DNA of 64,000 bases from Botryosphaeria dothidea (lineage: Eukaryota > Ascomycota > Dothideomycetes > Botryosphaeriales > Botryosphaeriaceae): assembly GCA_011503125.2 (NCBI GenBank), contig WWBZ02000062.1:1364001-1428000 (forward strand), given 5' to 3'. Shown here piece after piece: positions 11,363 through 22,778 of the stretch. The stretch's first letter is position 1; every line of letters starts with the position of its first letter. The notes below the pieces were generated by a model that had not been told where the DNA came from, searched no databases, and worked only from the letters and a program-made list of their open reading frames with translations. Both the position numbers and the translations under genes were made by a program.

Positions 11363-11731
11363 TATTATAAACGTAGCTTATATAGACCCCTTACTTATTT
11401 ACCTTCGTTAATTTAAAATCTAAATCTAGACTTACCTGCTTACAAATCAGGAAGCTAGTATTTTAGTTCGTTCTTTATGTATATAAAGCTCGCCCCTCTG
11501 CTTTGTAGTTAGTTCTTTAGTCTAGTAATAAGTATTCCTCGCGTATAACTTGGTACGCCTTAAATTGGACCTTGCTTGCCTCCCTCGTCCCTCGTCCCTC
11601 GTCCCTCGTCTTTCGCACCTTATACCCTCGCCCTTTGAACTACACCCTTATACTTCGGCATTGCTTTACCCCTACTGCCTTTACCGGCTTCGTTATCTCG
11701 TCTCTCCGCCCTCTAAGGTCCGTTTATTATA
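11363..11731 (+). repeat. Gypsy-A copy 1, 3' LTR
   Basis: 369 bp, matching the 5' LTR except for ten transitions. It is followed by target duplication GAGAG (11732-11736). It contains the RIP form AGTCTAGTAA of the self-priming complement. Confidence 0.93.
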
Positions 11732-11736
11732 GAGAG

Positions 11737-12436
11737 TAGAAGAAAAATTAAGTATAGTAAGGATAGGTAGGTAGTTAGAGGATAATTCGAGCTTCTAGCT
11801 AACTCTATAGCTAAGGATTCTCTCCTCTAGCTACCGTAATATAAAGATAAGATCTAGAGTACTCTTACTACTACTATCTCGTCTAGTAATAGTACTCTTT
11901 AGAAGAGCTAGATTAAGATTAGCTACGATAGCTATCTTAATTAGATTATCCGCTAAGGTATAGTATATTAGAGAGGTTATACCTTCCTAGATAGGATAGT
12001 AGAGGTTAAAGTCCTCTAGGAGAATATACTCCCCTAGTTTTCTAAGAACTTCCGGTAGAAGAGATAGGGTTTCTAGCGCTATACTAGTATAAGAGGCTAG
12101 CGGGGGATTATAGTAGTTATAGATATAGATTATATATATCCTAGTAATAAGGAATAGTATAATAAGATCTAGTAAATAGACTGTTACTTACTAGAAGTCG
12201 GGGCTAATAGCCTTACTTATAAAGAAGTAGGTTCTTACTACTTCCTTCTAGGGAAAAACTATATAGTAGGTAGAGTATCTTACTATTATCTTAACCCTCG
12301 GGTTTCTCTAAGGTTTCTAGATAGCTAGGATATAGTAGATCTTTAGGTCTACTTCCTTAAAGAGCGGGAGTATTACCCTATTCTTACTCTTATAGACGTT
12401 ATACTATATAATAGAGAGAGAGCCTATATCTAATAT
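11737..12436 (-). pseudogene. LINE B ORF2 remnant, endonuclease domain
   Basis: N-terminal part of ORF2, continuing from 5962 across Gypsy-A. It corresponds to the AP-endonuclease domain that nicks target DNA. The inferred start ATA is at 12434-12436. Broken by stops. Confidence 0.7.
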
Positions 12437-13869
12437 TAACTTCCTTCTATCTCTAGATCCGGCTACGAGGGGGCTAGTAGTATAGGCTATAAGGAGGAAG
12501 TTCCCGCGGGCTTCTCTAAGGCGTATTATAAGCTATTAAGTCCGGTAAACCTTATTTAGTTAGGAGGCGGAGGGCGGCTTAAGTCTCTTAGCCTACCTAG
12601 TCCCCTCTTAACCAGCTTCTCCTCCCTAATCCTCTTTCTTAGTCTAACGGTTAACTAGTTAGTTTAAGGCTATATTTTAGTTATTAGGGGTTCTTTCCGG
12701 TACCTTTCTAGTACTACTAGGCGGGCCTAGGCGGCCTTAGTATAGTAGGCTCTACGTACTAGGTAGGAGTTACTCTAGGCTATATACCTTTAAGAGTAGT
12801 TTACGTACTATATACTTTTCTTAGGGTAGTTTCTAGTATTATATACCTTACTATACTATTCGTACTTTTCCTTCTTTTTATAATAGTTAGTAATATATCC
12901 GTAGGCCTAGTACTTAAAACACTAGGTTACTATAAAGGCTACGTTATAGTACTACGCTATATAGATAGTAAAGTTAATAATAAGCCCCTTATTAATAATT
13001 TAGTTAGCGGTTTTAGGGTTTATAGTACTAAGGATAATAGCCGAGTAAGTTTTCCCCTCTAAGAGCTTTCTCTTTAGCTAGGCTAGCTTACTAATACGTA
13101 GTTCTAGGTATAGAGATAGGTTCTACTTCTAGATAGTTTAGATAGCTTAGGAGTCTATAGTATTAATTTCTTTTCGAGGAACGTTATATACTAGTACTAA
13201 GTATAGCTACTAGTTAGGCCTAACTTCTTTTCCTAGTCCTATAGTCTATTCCTAGTCCTAGAGAAGGGCTATTCTAGTTACTTTATCCGGTATAAAGATT
13301 CTAACGTCTCTACTAGGGAGCTTCTTAGTAGTAAGTACTTTCTTATACGCCTAGCTTTTTCCTACCTAGATCTTTCTAATAATTATCTTATTTAAGAGCT
13401 TAGCTATTTCTTATCTATTTACTATCTCTAAGAAGTAGAGGGTAAGTTTAGTAGTAGCTAGGGGGGTAGGAGGCTTCGAGGCTACTTAGGCTATAATTTA
13501 TATCTAGCTATAAGTATTAGGTATAGATATAGAGGTAGCCTAGATACGGTTAACTATCTTTTAGACCTATTAGACCTCTTTAAGAATATTCTTAAGGCCT
13601 AGCTTCTTAGTAGCTACCTCCTAGTAGATAGTAATATAATCCTAGAAGATTATCTTAGTAATATCGAGAAAATTTTTTACCTAGCTAGAGAGGACTAAAG
13701 AGAGGCTAGCGGATATTTATAGGGCTTAGAGGAGGGTATCTACTATTTTTAAGGCTCTCTTAACGTATTCTACGCTATATTAGGTACTCTACGGTTTCTT
13801 AGGGGTGTATTAGGGCTAGATAGAGGTAGTTACTAGGGGAGGCTGTTCGCCTCTTCCTATATCCTCTAT
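12436..13869 (-). pseudogene. LINE B ORF1 remnant
   Basis: 1434-bp ORF1, mutated start ATA at 13867-13869, stop TAA at 12436-12438 overlapping the ORF2 start. Knuckle region near 12780-12920 with Cys/His to Tyr changes. More RIP-damaged than the LINE A copy, to which it is otherwise very close. Confidence 0.7.
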
Positions 13870-13995
13870 ATTAACTACTTCGCGGCTATAGTTATCTTAA
13901 GTACTATTTTAGGACTCGCGAAGCCTAGAAGAGTTCCTAGGGCCCTCTCCCGGCGCCGTAGCTTAGAGTCGATTTTTTAGTATAGTTATATTTTT

Positions 13996-15137
13996 AGAGA
14001 TTTAATATAGTAGTAGGGATCCGTATCTCTAGATTTACTAGATACCTAGAGCCTATAATTAAGATTCTAGGAGTCTACGTAGATAATAAGCTTAGATAAG
14101 AACTCTATATTAGAGAAATAGAAGCTAAGGTAATTAAATAGTATATATCTCTCTCTAGACTCGCGGCGTCTATTTAGAAAGCCTTATTTACTAAAGCCCG
14201 TTATATCTATACGGCCGTAGTAAGGCTAGTTCTTATCTACGACTATAGAATATAATATATTCTAAAGGAAATCCTAGGGTAGAGAAAAATAACTATTTAG
14301 CTACTAAAGAAGATCTAAAACTAGTACCTACGTACTATCTTAGGGGCGTATAAGTTAACTAATATATAAACCTTAGAGTATAAGATAGAGATTTCCCTAC
14401 TCTTACTATATCTAGACGAACTAGTACTAGCCTAAACTATTAGAGCTAGAGATAATCTAGTCGTAATAGTAGTAGAGAAAACTTACTAGAGTATTAAATA
14501 GATAGCTTAGGCTACTCTAAGTACTAGAGGCGCTACTAGCCCTACTAAAAGAACTCTACTTAGAAAAAAGATAAACTTACTTCTTAACTACTACTCCTCT
14601 ATCTATTAGAGTCTTTTAGAGCGAACGAAGCTACGTATAGTATATAGAAATAAGTAAAAGAAGAGATAGATAAAGTCTACTAGCTAGAAAAGATAAGATA
14701 AGCTAGTAGCCTAAAGTATATAGTAGAACCTAAAAATTAGATAAATCTATAGCGAACTATCTAAGCTATAGAGTATACTCGCTATTCTACTACGTATAGA
14801 GTATATTAGACTAAAGAACTTCCTCTTAAGGCGTAAGATACTAAAGTATTCTAGTTCTACCTATCTATACGGCTAGTATAGATAAACTCTAAAGTATATT
14901 CTTCTCTTCTACCTCTACTTCTAATAGAATAGAATATAGATATTCTAAAGAGTAGAGACTATAGACTACTACTTCCTCCTCTTAATAAAGAAGAGGATTA
15001 AAGTAGTAATAGACTAGTTCTTACGCCTAGAGCTACTTAAGTAATTTAGCCTAGTAAAAAAACTAATATAGAAAGATAACTAGGAAGAGGAACTAAGAGA
15101 ATAACTAGGACTACTAGAACTACTAGGACCTAGATAA
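13996..15137 (+). pseudogene. LINE C ORF2 C-terminal remnant
   Basis: C-terminal third of ORF2: the end of the reverse-transcriptase domain and the conserved region after it, ending in the CPCG-type Cys/His segment (Cys codons changed) near 14850-14910. No RNase H signature was seen. Multiple stops. Confidence 0.65.
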
Positions 15138-15379
15138 CTACGAGAATAAGAACTAAAAAGATAGGTCTAGTAGGTAAATATAGGGCTACTATAGTAGCCG
15201 CTACTAGTAAGAAGGAAAAATAAAAACTAGTATAGGATAGTATATCTAGAGAGAGAGAAGGGGTTTTTACTAGGCGAAAAGGTTTTCCCTCTCGTATAAA
15301 ATAACTATAGATAGCTAGCCCCGTATAGACCCGTAAGAAAGCTATATTAGAAAGAAATAAATTTATCTATCTATCTATA
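13996..15379 (+). mobile_element. LINE copy C, 3' part
   Basis: Plus-strand LINE beginning in mid reverse transcriptase immediately after the 5' end of LINE B and ending with the AAATTTATCTATC-type tail at about 15357-15379. B probably inserted into C, so the left half of C is off-window. It is one of the most RIP-saturated copies (ATAATATATTC where LINE I has ATGGCACGTCC). It holds the C-terminal ORF2 part up to the stop near 15135-15137, then 3' UTR. Confidence 0.78.
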
Positions 15380-15894
15380 GTATAGCCTTTATAGTAACCT
15401 AGTACTTTAAGTACTAGAACTATAGCTATATCTCTATCTACTATAGAAGGAAGAATAAGTATAGCTAGTATATAGAGGTATATAATATCTAAGAGTGCCC
15501 TAAAGAAAAAATATAGTATATAAACTACTTATAAAAGTATACGGCCTAGAGTAACGCCTATCTAGTACGTAGAGCTCGCTAGATAAAGACTATCTAGGCC
15601 CGCCTAGCGGCTTTAGAGAGATATAGAGTAGAATACTCTATAGCTAAGATATAGCTCTAAACTAACTAGTTAATAGTCGGGCTAAGAAAGAGGCCTAGAG
15701 AGAAGGAGCCGGCTAAGAGAGAGCTAGGTAGACTAAGAAATCTAAGCCGCTCCTCGCCTTCTAACTAAATATAGTTTACCGAACTTAATAGCTTCTAGTA
15801 TACCTTAGAGAAGAAGCCTACGGGAACTCCCTCCGCCTCGTAGCCTATACTACTAACTTTTTCGTAGTCTAACTTAGAGATAGAAGAAAGTTAA
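15380..15894 (+). pseudogene. LINE D ORF1 C-terminal remnant
   Basis: Starts in the zinc-knuckle region (RIP-mutated Y-x2-Y pattern near 15405-15560) and ends at TAA 15892-15894. The N-terminal part lies off-window beyond the LINE C insertion. Confidence 0.65.
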
Positions 15895-17000
15895 TATTAG
15901 ATATAGGTACTTTCTCTATTATATAGTATAACGTCTATAAGAGTAAGAATAGAGTAATACTTCCGCTCTTTAAGGAGGTAGACCTAAAAATCTACTATAT
16001 TCTAGCTATCTAGAAACCCTAGAGAAATCCGAGGGTTAAGATAATAGTAAGATATTCTACCTACTATATAGTTTTCTCTTAGAAGAAGATAGTAAGAACC
16101 TACTTCTTTATAAGTAAGACTATTATCTCTAACTCCTAGTAAGTAATAGTTTATTTACTAAATCTTATTATACTATCCCTTATTACTAGGATATATATAA
16201 TTTATATCTATAACTACTATAACCCCCTACTAGTCTTCTATACTAGTACGGCTCTAGAAACTTTATCTCTTCTTCTAGAAGCTCTTAGAAAACTAGAGAA
16301 GTATATCCTTCTAGGAGACTTTAACCTCTACTATTCTATCTAGAAAGATATAACCTTTCTAATATATTATATACTTATAAATAGCCTTATCGAAATAGCT
16401 ACTATAGCTAGTCTTAATCTAGCTCTTCTAAGAGATACTATTACGAGAAGAAAGAGTAGTAGCGAGAATATTCTAGATTTTATTTTTACTATATAGTAGC
16501 TAGAGAAGAGGATTCTTAGCTACGGAGTTAGCTAGAAGCTCGAATCCTCCTCTAACTATCTATCTATTCTTATTACGCTTAATATCTCTTCTATCTCTAT
16601 AGAACTACGCTCTCTAAGGCCCTAGTAGAAAAAAGTAGACTAGAATAAAACTAATTAGATACTCTAAATAAAGCTCGAATACCTTAGAGTAGCCTCTTTT
16701 AATACTAAAGTAGATTTAAACTACTTTACGGAACTACTCTAGAAGGTTATCTAAAGAATAATCTAGGAAACTATTCTAGTAGTAAGACCCTCGTCCTAGG
16801 CCTCTATATAATAGATAAAGAAGTATTCGGACCTAGTACTCTAGGCGAGAGTAGCTAGAAGAAAATAGACGGCTATAGAGAGGGAGAAGGACTAGATAAT
16901 ATACTAAACTATTACTAATAGTAAGAAGAGGTAGATTAAAAGAGATAGAATAAAAGTATAGCGTAGAATAGTAGCTAAGATTATCTTAGACCTATCTATA
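15894..17000 (+). pseudogene. LINE D ORF2, endonuclease part
   Basis: From the inferred start ATA at 15894-15896 to the LINE E insertion. It contains the AP-endonuclease domain, including a G-D-F-N motif near 16316-16327, where the Asp and Asn bind and position the scissile DNA. It continues at 22153. Confidence 0.7.
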
Positions 17001-17236
17001 GATAGATAGATAAATTTATTTCTTCCCGATATAGCTTCCTTACGGGTCTATACGGGGCTAGCTATCTATTATTATTTTATACGAGGGGGAAAACCTTTTC
17101 GCCTAGTAAAACCCCTTCTCTCTCTCTAGGTATACTATCCTATATTAGTTTTATTTTTCCTTCTTACTAGTAGCGGCTACTATAGTAGCTCTATATTTAC
17201 CTACTAGACCTATCTCTTTAGTCCTTATCCTCGTAA

Positions 17237-20200
17237 TTATCCGGGTTCTAGTAGTTCTAGTAGTCCTAGTAGTCCTCCTAGTTCCTCTTCCTAGTTACCC
17301 TCCTAGATTAGTTCTTTTACTAGGCTAAATTACTTAAGTAGCCCTAGGCGTAAGAACTAGTCTATCGCTACTTTAATCTTCTTCTTTGTTAAGAGGAGGA
17401 AATAGTAGTCCGTAGTTCCTATCTTTTAGAGTATCTATACTCTATCCTATTAGAAGTCGGGGTAGAAGAGAAGAATATACTTTAGGGTTTATCTATACTA
17501 GCCGTATAGGTAGATAGGGCTAAGATACCCTAGCACCTTACGCCTAAAGAGAAAGTCCTCTAGTCTAATATACTCTATACGTAGTAGAGTAGCGAGTATA
17601 CTCTATAGCTTAGGTAGTTCGCTATAGATTTATCTAATTTTTAGGTTCTACTATATACTTTAGGCTACTAGCTTGCCTTACCTTCCTTAGCTAGTAAACT
17701 TTATCTATCTCTCCTTCTACTTATTTCTATATACTATACGTAGTCTTATTTACTCTAAGAGGCTCTAGTAGGTAGGGGGGTAGTAGTAAAAGAGAAAGTT
17801 TATCTTTTTTCTAAGTAGGGATCTCCTAGCTAGGCTAGCGGTACCTCTAGTACTTAGAGTAGCCCTAGCTATCTATTTAATACTCTAGTAAGTTTTCTCT
17901 ACTACTACTATAACTAGGCTATCTCTAGCTCTAATAGTTTAGGCTAGTACTAGTTTATCTAGGTATAATAAGAGTAGGGGAATCCCCGTCTTATACTCTA
18001 AGGTTTATATACTAGTTAACTTATACGCTCCTAAGATAGTACGTAGGTACTAGTTTTAGATCTTCTATAGTAGCTAGATAGCTATTTTTCTCTACCCTAG
18101 AGTCCCCTCCGGGGTATACTATACTCTATAGCTATAAGTAAGGGCTAGCCTTACTACGGCCGTATAGATATAGCGGGCTTTAGTAAATAAGACTCCCTAG
18201 GTAGATACTACGAGTCGGGAGAGAGATATATACTATTTAATTACCTTAGCTTCTATTTCCCTAATATAGGGTTCCTATCTAAGCTTATTATCTACGTAGA
18301 TTTCTAGAATCTTTATCGTAGGCTCTAGGTATCTAGTAAATCTAGAGATACGGATATCTACTACTATATTAAATCTCCTCGGCTTTCTTATAAAGTAGAT
18401 AAGGTAGTATTTATCTAGCGAGAACGCTAACCCGTAGGTAGCTACCTAGTACTCGTAAACTTAGTATACTCCCTCTAGTATTCTATAGTTTTATTCTATA
18501 GATCTACTAAAGGCTAGAATATTAGTATCGTCGACGAATCTAAGGGGGAAGGTATTACTCCTACGTAGCTATATAAGTAGATTAGAGATAAAGAATAGGT
18601 AGAGGATTAGGAATAGAGAGGATCCCTAGGAAATCCCGGTTAAGGTCTAGATTAGCGGGCTAGTAAAGTCCCTAAAAGATAGCTAAGTAGTCCGGTCCTA
18701 TAGAAAGAAGTACGTAAATCTTTCTACCTATTTAGGGAGTCTCGCTATTCTTATATTATAGAGGAGTCTCTTATAGAATATATAATCGTATATTCCTAAG
18801 ATGTCTAGGCTAAGAACTAAGGCTACTAGCCCCGGATCTTACGCCTAGATAGTATAGATCTATTCCGTAAGTAGGTCGAGAGCTACTACTACTAACCTAT
18901 TTCTCCTAGCTCCTATCTATATATCGAGAAGTAGTTTATAGGCTTTAATCGCCTAGGAGATCTAATTTACTATAATCCTCTTAAGTAGCTTTCCTAGCGT
19001 ATTAAGTAAAGTAATTAGTCTAAATAACTTAGCTTTAGTATAGTTATTTCTCTATAGTTTCCTTAGGACTACGGTAATAGAGCTTTTAAACTACCTAAGG
19101 TAGTATCTAAGTACGAGGTATTTCTAGAAGAGCCTAGTAAGGAGTTCCCTTAGTATCTTAGCGTATTACTTTAGGAACCTATTAATAATCTTATCTAGGC
19201 CTAGTATCTTATCTAGAGGAAGCTTCTTAATAGTATAGAGGACCTACTCTTCGGTAACGCCTTAGGAGATCTCTACTAGCTCTAGATATATATATCTATC
19301 TAGATCTAAGAGGTCGGTAGCCCTAAAAGGGGGAAAGAACTAGTTAGTAAGGATTTCCGCCTTAGACTAGTTATCGTAACGTAGTTATCTATCTACTCCC
19401 TAAAGAAGTAGGAACTAGAGTAGGGCTAGCGGCTCTAATACTCTTATTCTTACCTATTTTAAGAGCTTCTAGAGTATAGAAGAGTCTAAGATTATCTCGG
19501 CTACTATTCTACGCTATACTTTTATTCTATCTCTTTTAATCTACCTCTTCTTACTATTAGTAATAGTTTAGTAAATAACCTAGTCCTCCTCTCTTCCTAT
19601 AGCTATCTACTTCCTTCTAGCTACTCTAGCCTAGTATACTAGGTCCGAATACTCCTTTATCTATTATATAGAGGTCTAGAGCGAGGGTCTCGCTACTAGA
19701 ATAGTCTTCTAAATTATCCTTTAGATAGCCTTCTAGAGTAGTATAGTAAAGTAATCTAGGTCTACTTTAGTATTAAGAGGGGCTGCTTTAAGGTATTTAA
19801 GCTTTAATTAGAGTATATTATTAGTTCTCTTCTAGTCTATTTTCTTCTACTAGGGTCTTAGAGGGCGTAATTCTATAGGAATAAGAGAAAAATCGAGTAT
19901 AGTAAGGATAGGTAGGTGGTTAGAGAATAATTTAAGCTTCTAACTAACTCCGTAACTAAGAATTCTCTTCTCTAGCTACTATATAGTAAAGATAAGGTCT
20001 AGAGTACTCTCGCTACTACTCTCTCTTCTCGTAATAGTATCTTTTAGAAGGGCTAGGTTAAGGTTAGCTATAGTAGCTATTTCGATAAGGTTATCTATAA
20101 GAATATAGTATCTTAGAGCGGTTATACCCTCCTAGATAGAATAGTAAAGGTTAAAGTCTTCTAGGAGGATATACTCCCCTAGTTTTCTAAGAGCTTCTAG

Positions 20201-20581
20201 GAGAAGAGATAGAGTTTCTAGAGCCGTACTAGTATAGGAGGCTAGTAGGAGATTATAGTAGTTATAAATATAGATTATACGTGTCTTAGTAGTAAGAAAT
20301 AGTATAATAAGATCTAGTAAGTAGACTATTACTTACTAGGAGTCGGGGGTAATAGCCTTACTTATAAAGAAGTAGGTTCTTACCGTCTTCTTCTAAGGAA
20401 AAACTATATAGTAGGTAGAGTATCTTACTATTATCTTTACCCTCGGGTTCCTCTAGAGTTTCTAGATAGCTAGAATATAGTAGATTTTTAGGTCTACCTC
20501 CTTAAAGAGCGGAAGTATTACCCTATTCTTACTCTTATAGACGTTATACTATACGATAGAGAAAGCGCCTATATCTAATAT
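17237..20581 (-). pseudogene. LINE E ORF2 (endonuclease-RT), catalytic pair retained
   Basis: About 1115 codons from the inferred ATA start at 20579-20581 to the stop at 17237-17239. The reverse-transcriptase box still reads F-V-D-D on the minus strand (18527-18538), whereas LINEs F, G, H and I have F-V-D-N. The endonuclease is near 19950-20581. The Cys-rich C-terminal segment is near 17480-17560. It is nevertheless full of stop codons. Confidence 0.75.
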
Positions 20582-22014
20582 TAACTTCTTTCTATCTCTA
20601 AGTTAGGCTACGAGAAAGTCGGTAGTATAAGCTACGAGGCGGAGGAGGTTCCCGCGGGCTTCTCCCTCGAGGTATACTAGGAGCTATTAAGTTCGGTAAA
20701 CCGTATCTAGTTAGGAGGCGGGGGGCGGCTTAGGTCCCTTAGCCTACCTAGCCCTCTCTTAGTCGGCTCCTCTTCTCTAGGCCTCTTTCTTAGCCTAACC
20801 GTTAACTAGTTAGTTTAGAGCTATATCTTAGCTATAGGGGTGCCTTCTCTATATCTCTCTAGTACCGCTAAGCGGGCCTTAGTAGCCTTAGCCTAACGGG
20901 CTCTACGCGTTAGATAGGAGTTACTCTAGGCCGTATACTCTTAGTTATAGTTTATATATTACGTCTTCTCTTTAGGGCACTTATAGATATTATATACCTC
21001 GGCGTACTAGCCGTATCTATTCTTCCTTTTATAGTAGGTAGAGATATAGCTATAATCCTAGTACTTAAAGTACTAGATTACTATAAAGATTATACTATAG
21101 TACTCTACTATATAGAGAGTATAGTTACTAATAAGTTCTTTAGTAATAATCTAGTTAGCTACCTCGGGGTCTATAGTACTAAGAATAATAGCTAAGTACG
21201 TCTTCTCCTCTAGAAGCTTTCTTTTTAGCTAGACTAGCTTACTAATACGTAGTTCTAGATATAAGAATAGATTCTAATTCTAAAGGGTTTAGACGGCCTA
21301 GGGGTTCTTAGTATTAATATCTTTAAGGAGGACGTTATAGACTAGTACTAAGTAGAGCTGCTAGTTAGAACGGACTTTTCTATCTAGTTCTATAGTCTAT
21401 TTCTAATTCTAGAGGAGGGCTACTCTAGTCTAAGTATTAGATATAAAGAGCTTAACGTCTTTACTAGGGAGCTTCTTAGCCGCTAGTACTCTTTTATAAG
21501 CTAGGCTTTTCTCTATTTAGATCTTCTTAATAATAGCCTCGTTAGTAAGGTTAGTAATCTTTTATCTATTAGTCTTATCCGGAAAGTATAGAGTAAGCTT
21601 AGTAGTAGTTAGAGGGGTAGGAAGCTTTAGAGCTACTCGGGCTATAATATTAGTCTAGCTAGATACTACGGGCGTAGGAGTAGTCTAGAGTTAGCTAACT
21701 ATCTTCTAAACCTACTAGACCTTCTTAAGAATATTCTTAAGGCCTAGCTCCTTAATAGTCGCCTCCTAGTAAATAGTAATATAATTCTAGAAGATTATCT
21801 TAGTAATATCGAGAAAATTTTTTATCTAACTAGAGAGGACTAAAGAGAGGCTAGCGGATACTTATAGGGCTTAGAGGAGGATATCTACTATTTTTAAGGC
21901 TCTTTTAACGTATTCTACGCTATACTAGGTATTCTACGGTTTATTAGAGGTGCGCTATAGTTAGATAGAGGTAGTTACTAGAGGGGGCTATTCGCTCCTT
22001 CCTACGGCTTCTAT
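20581..22014 (-). pseudogene. LINE E ORF1
   Basis: 1434 bp, start ATA (from ATG) 22012-22014, stop TAA 20581-20583. The knuckle region at about 20910-21065 aligns with that of LINE I. The protein differs from the A-type ORF1 by more than transitions, so E and the E-like blocks of F represent a separate LINE subfamily. Confidence 0.7.
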
Positions 22015-22137
22015 ATTAACTATAACGTAGCTATAGCTACTCTAAGTAGTATTTCGAGTCTCGCTAGGCCTAGAAGAGTCCCTAGGGTTCTCTCCCGGCG
22101 CCGTAGCTTAGGATCGATTTTTTAGCGTAGTTATATT

Positions 22138-22529
22138 TTAGACCTATCTATACTCTAGAAGCTCTTAAAGTAGATAAGAATAAGAATACTAGAGCCTCTA
22201 GCTCTATTTTAGTTTCTACTTCTCTAGAAAGTAGATAGATAACTATACTATAATAATTAGTCTAAAATAGAAATCCTTATTAACTAATTCTTTCTTCCTT
22301 CTAGGACTACCGACCTCTTAGACTTAGATAGATATATATATCTAGTACTAGTAGAGATTCTCTAAGACCTCGCCGAAGAGTAGGTTATCTATATTATTAA
22401 GAAGCTTCTCCTAGATAAGGTACTAGATCTAGATAAAATTATTAATAGATTTCTAAAGTAGTATACCTAGATACTAAGTAGACTACTTACTAAACTCTTC
22501 TAGAGATATCTTATACTTAAATACTACTT
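22138..22529 (+). pseudogene. LINE D ORF2, start of RT domain
   Basis: Resumes LINE D right of LINE E and carries the region between endonuclease and reverse transcriptase up to the Gypsy-B insertion. The last five bases TACTT (22525-22529) are the target duplication of Gypsy-B copy 1. Confidence 0.7.
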
Positions 22530-22761
22530 TATAAGATAGTAAAGCCGAAATAATAGTATTACTTTTAACTAAAAATCTATATATAAGAAGAAAGAAAAGA
22601 GAGTCTAGAAAGAGAGGGCGAAGAGTAAATATATCTAGTCGCTTAGCGCTAGGCCCGTGCTCTAGTATCTAACCGAGTTATTCTTAGTAAAGCTAGGGCC
22701 TTTAGTTACTATTAAGTATCTATCTAGTTATCTAGGGTAGTAGCGCTTAAGGGGCCTAATA
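22530..22761 (-). repeat. Gypsy-B copy 1, 3' LTR
   Basis: 232 bp, ends TATAAG and CCTAATA on the plus strand, RIP forms of TGTAAG and CTAACA, which survive at 53988 and 54219 in copy 2. Confidence 0.92.
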
Positions 22762-22778
22762 CTACCCTCCTCTTCTCT
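22762..22778 (-). other. Gypsy-B copy 1 polypurine tract
   Basis: On the minus strand AGAGAAGAGGAGGGTAG abuts the 3' LTR, confirming orientation. The same 17 bases are at 48047-48063 in copy 2. Confidence 0.8.

Larger units (their letters stand above)
5963..11731 (+). mobile_element. Gypsy-A copy 1 (Ty3/gypsy chromovirus)
   Basis: Complete 5769-bp LTR retrotransposon inserted in LINE B. It has two 369-bp LTRs, a 5-bp target duplication GAGAG (5958-5962 and 11732-11736), a primer-binding site right after the left LTR, a purine-rich tract before the right LTR, and gag then pol in the order protease, reverse transcriptase, RNase H, integrase, chromodomain. That order and the chromodomain mark a chromovirus. 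The LTRs differ at ten positions, all transitions and no transversion, as expected if RIP rather than age made the differences. It keeps more CpA/TpG than the LINEs around it. Confidence 0.95.
4387..13995 (-). mobile_element. LINE copy B, interrupted by Gypsy-A copy 1
   Basis: Minus-strand LINE. Two pieces (4387-5962 and 11732-13995) are contiguous in LINE coordinates and are separated only by Gypsy-A copy 1, whose GAGAG target duplication lies at 5958-5962 and 11732-11736. The 5' end is near 13995, where the sequence switches abruptly to plus-strand LINE C. The 3' part is missing in the window because LINE A inserted there. Confidence 0.83.
17001..22137 (-). mobile_element. LINE copy E, full length
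   Basis: 5137 bp, minus strand, inserted in LINE D with a 15-bp duplication TTAGACCTATCTATA (16986-17000 and 22138-22152). The tail on the plus strand reads GATAGATAGATAAATTT at its left end. It belongs to a diverged subfamily: compared with A, B and G it has many non-RIP differences in ORF1 and ORF2. LINE F shares this variant only in blocks. Confidence 0.9.
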
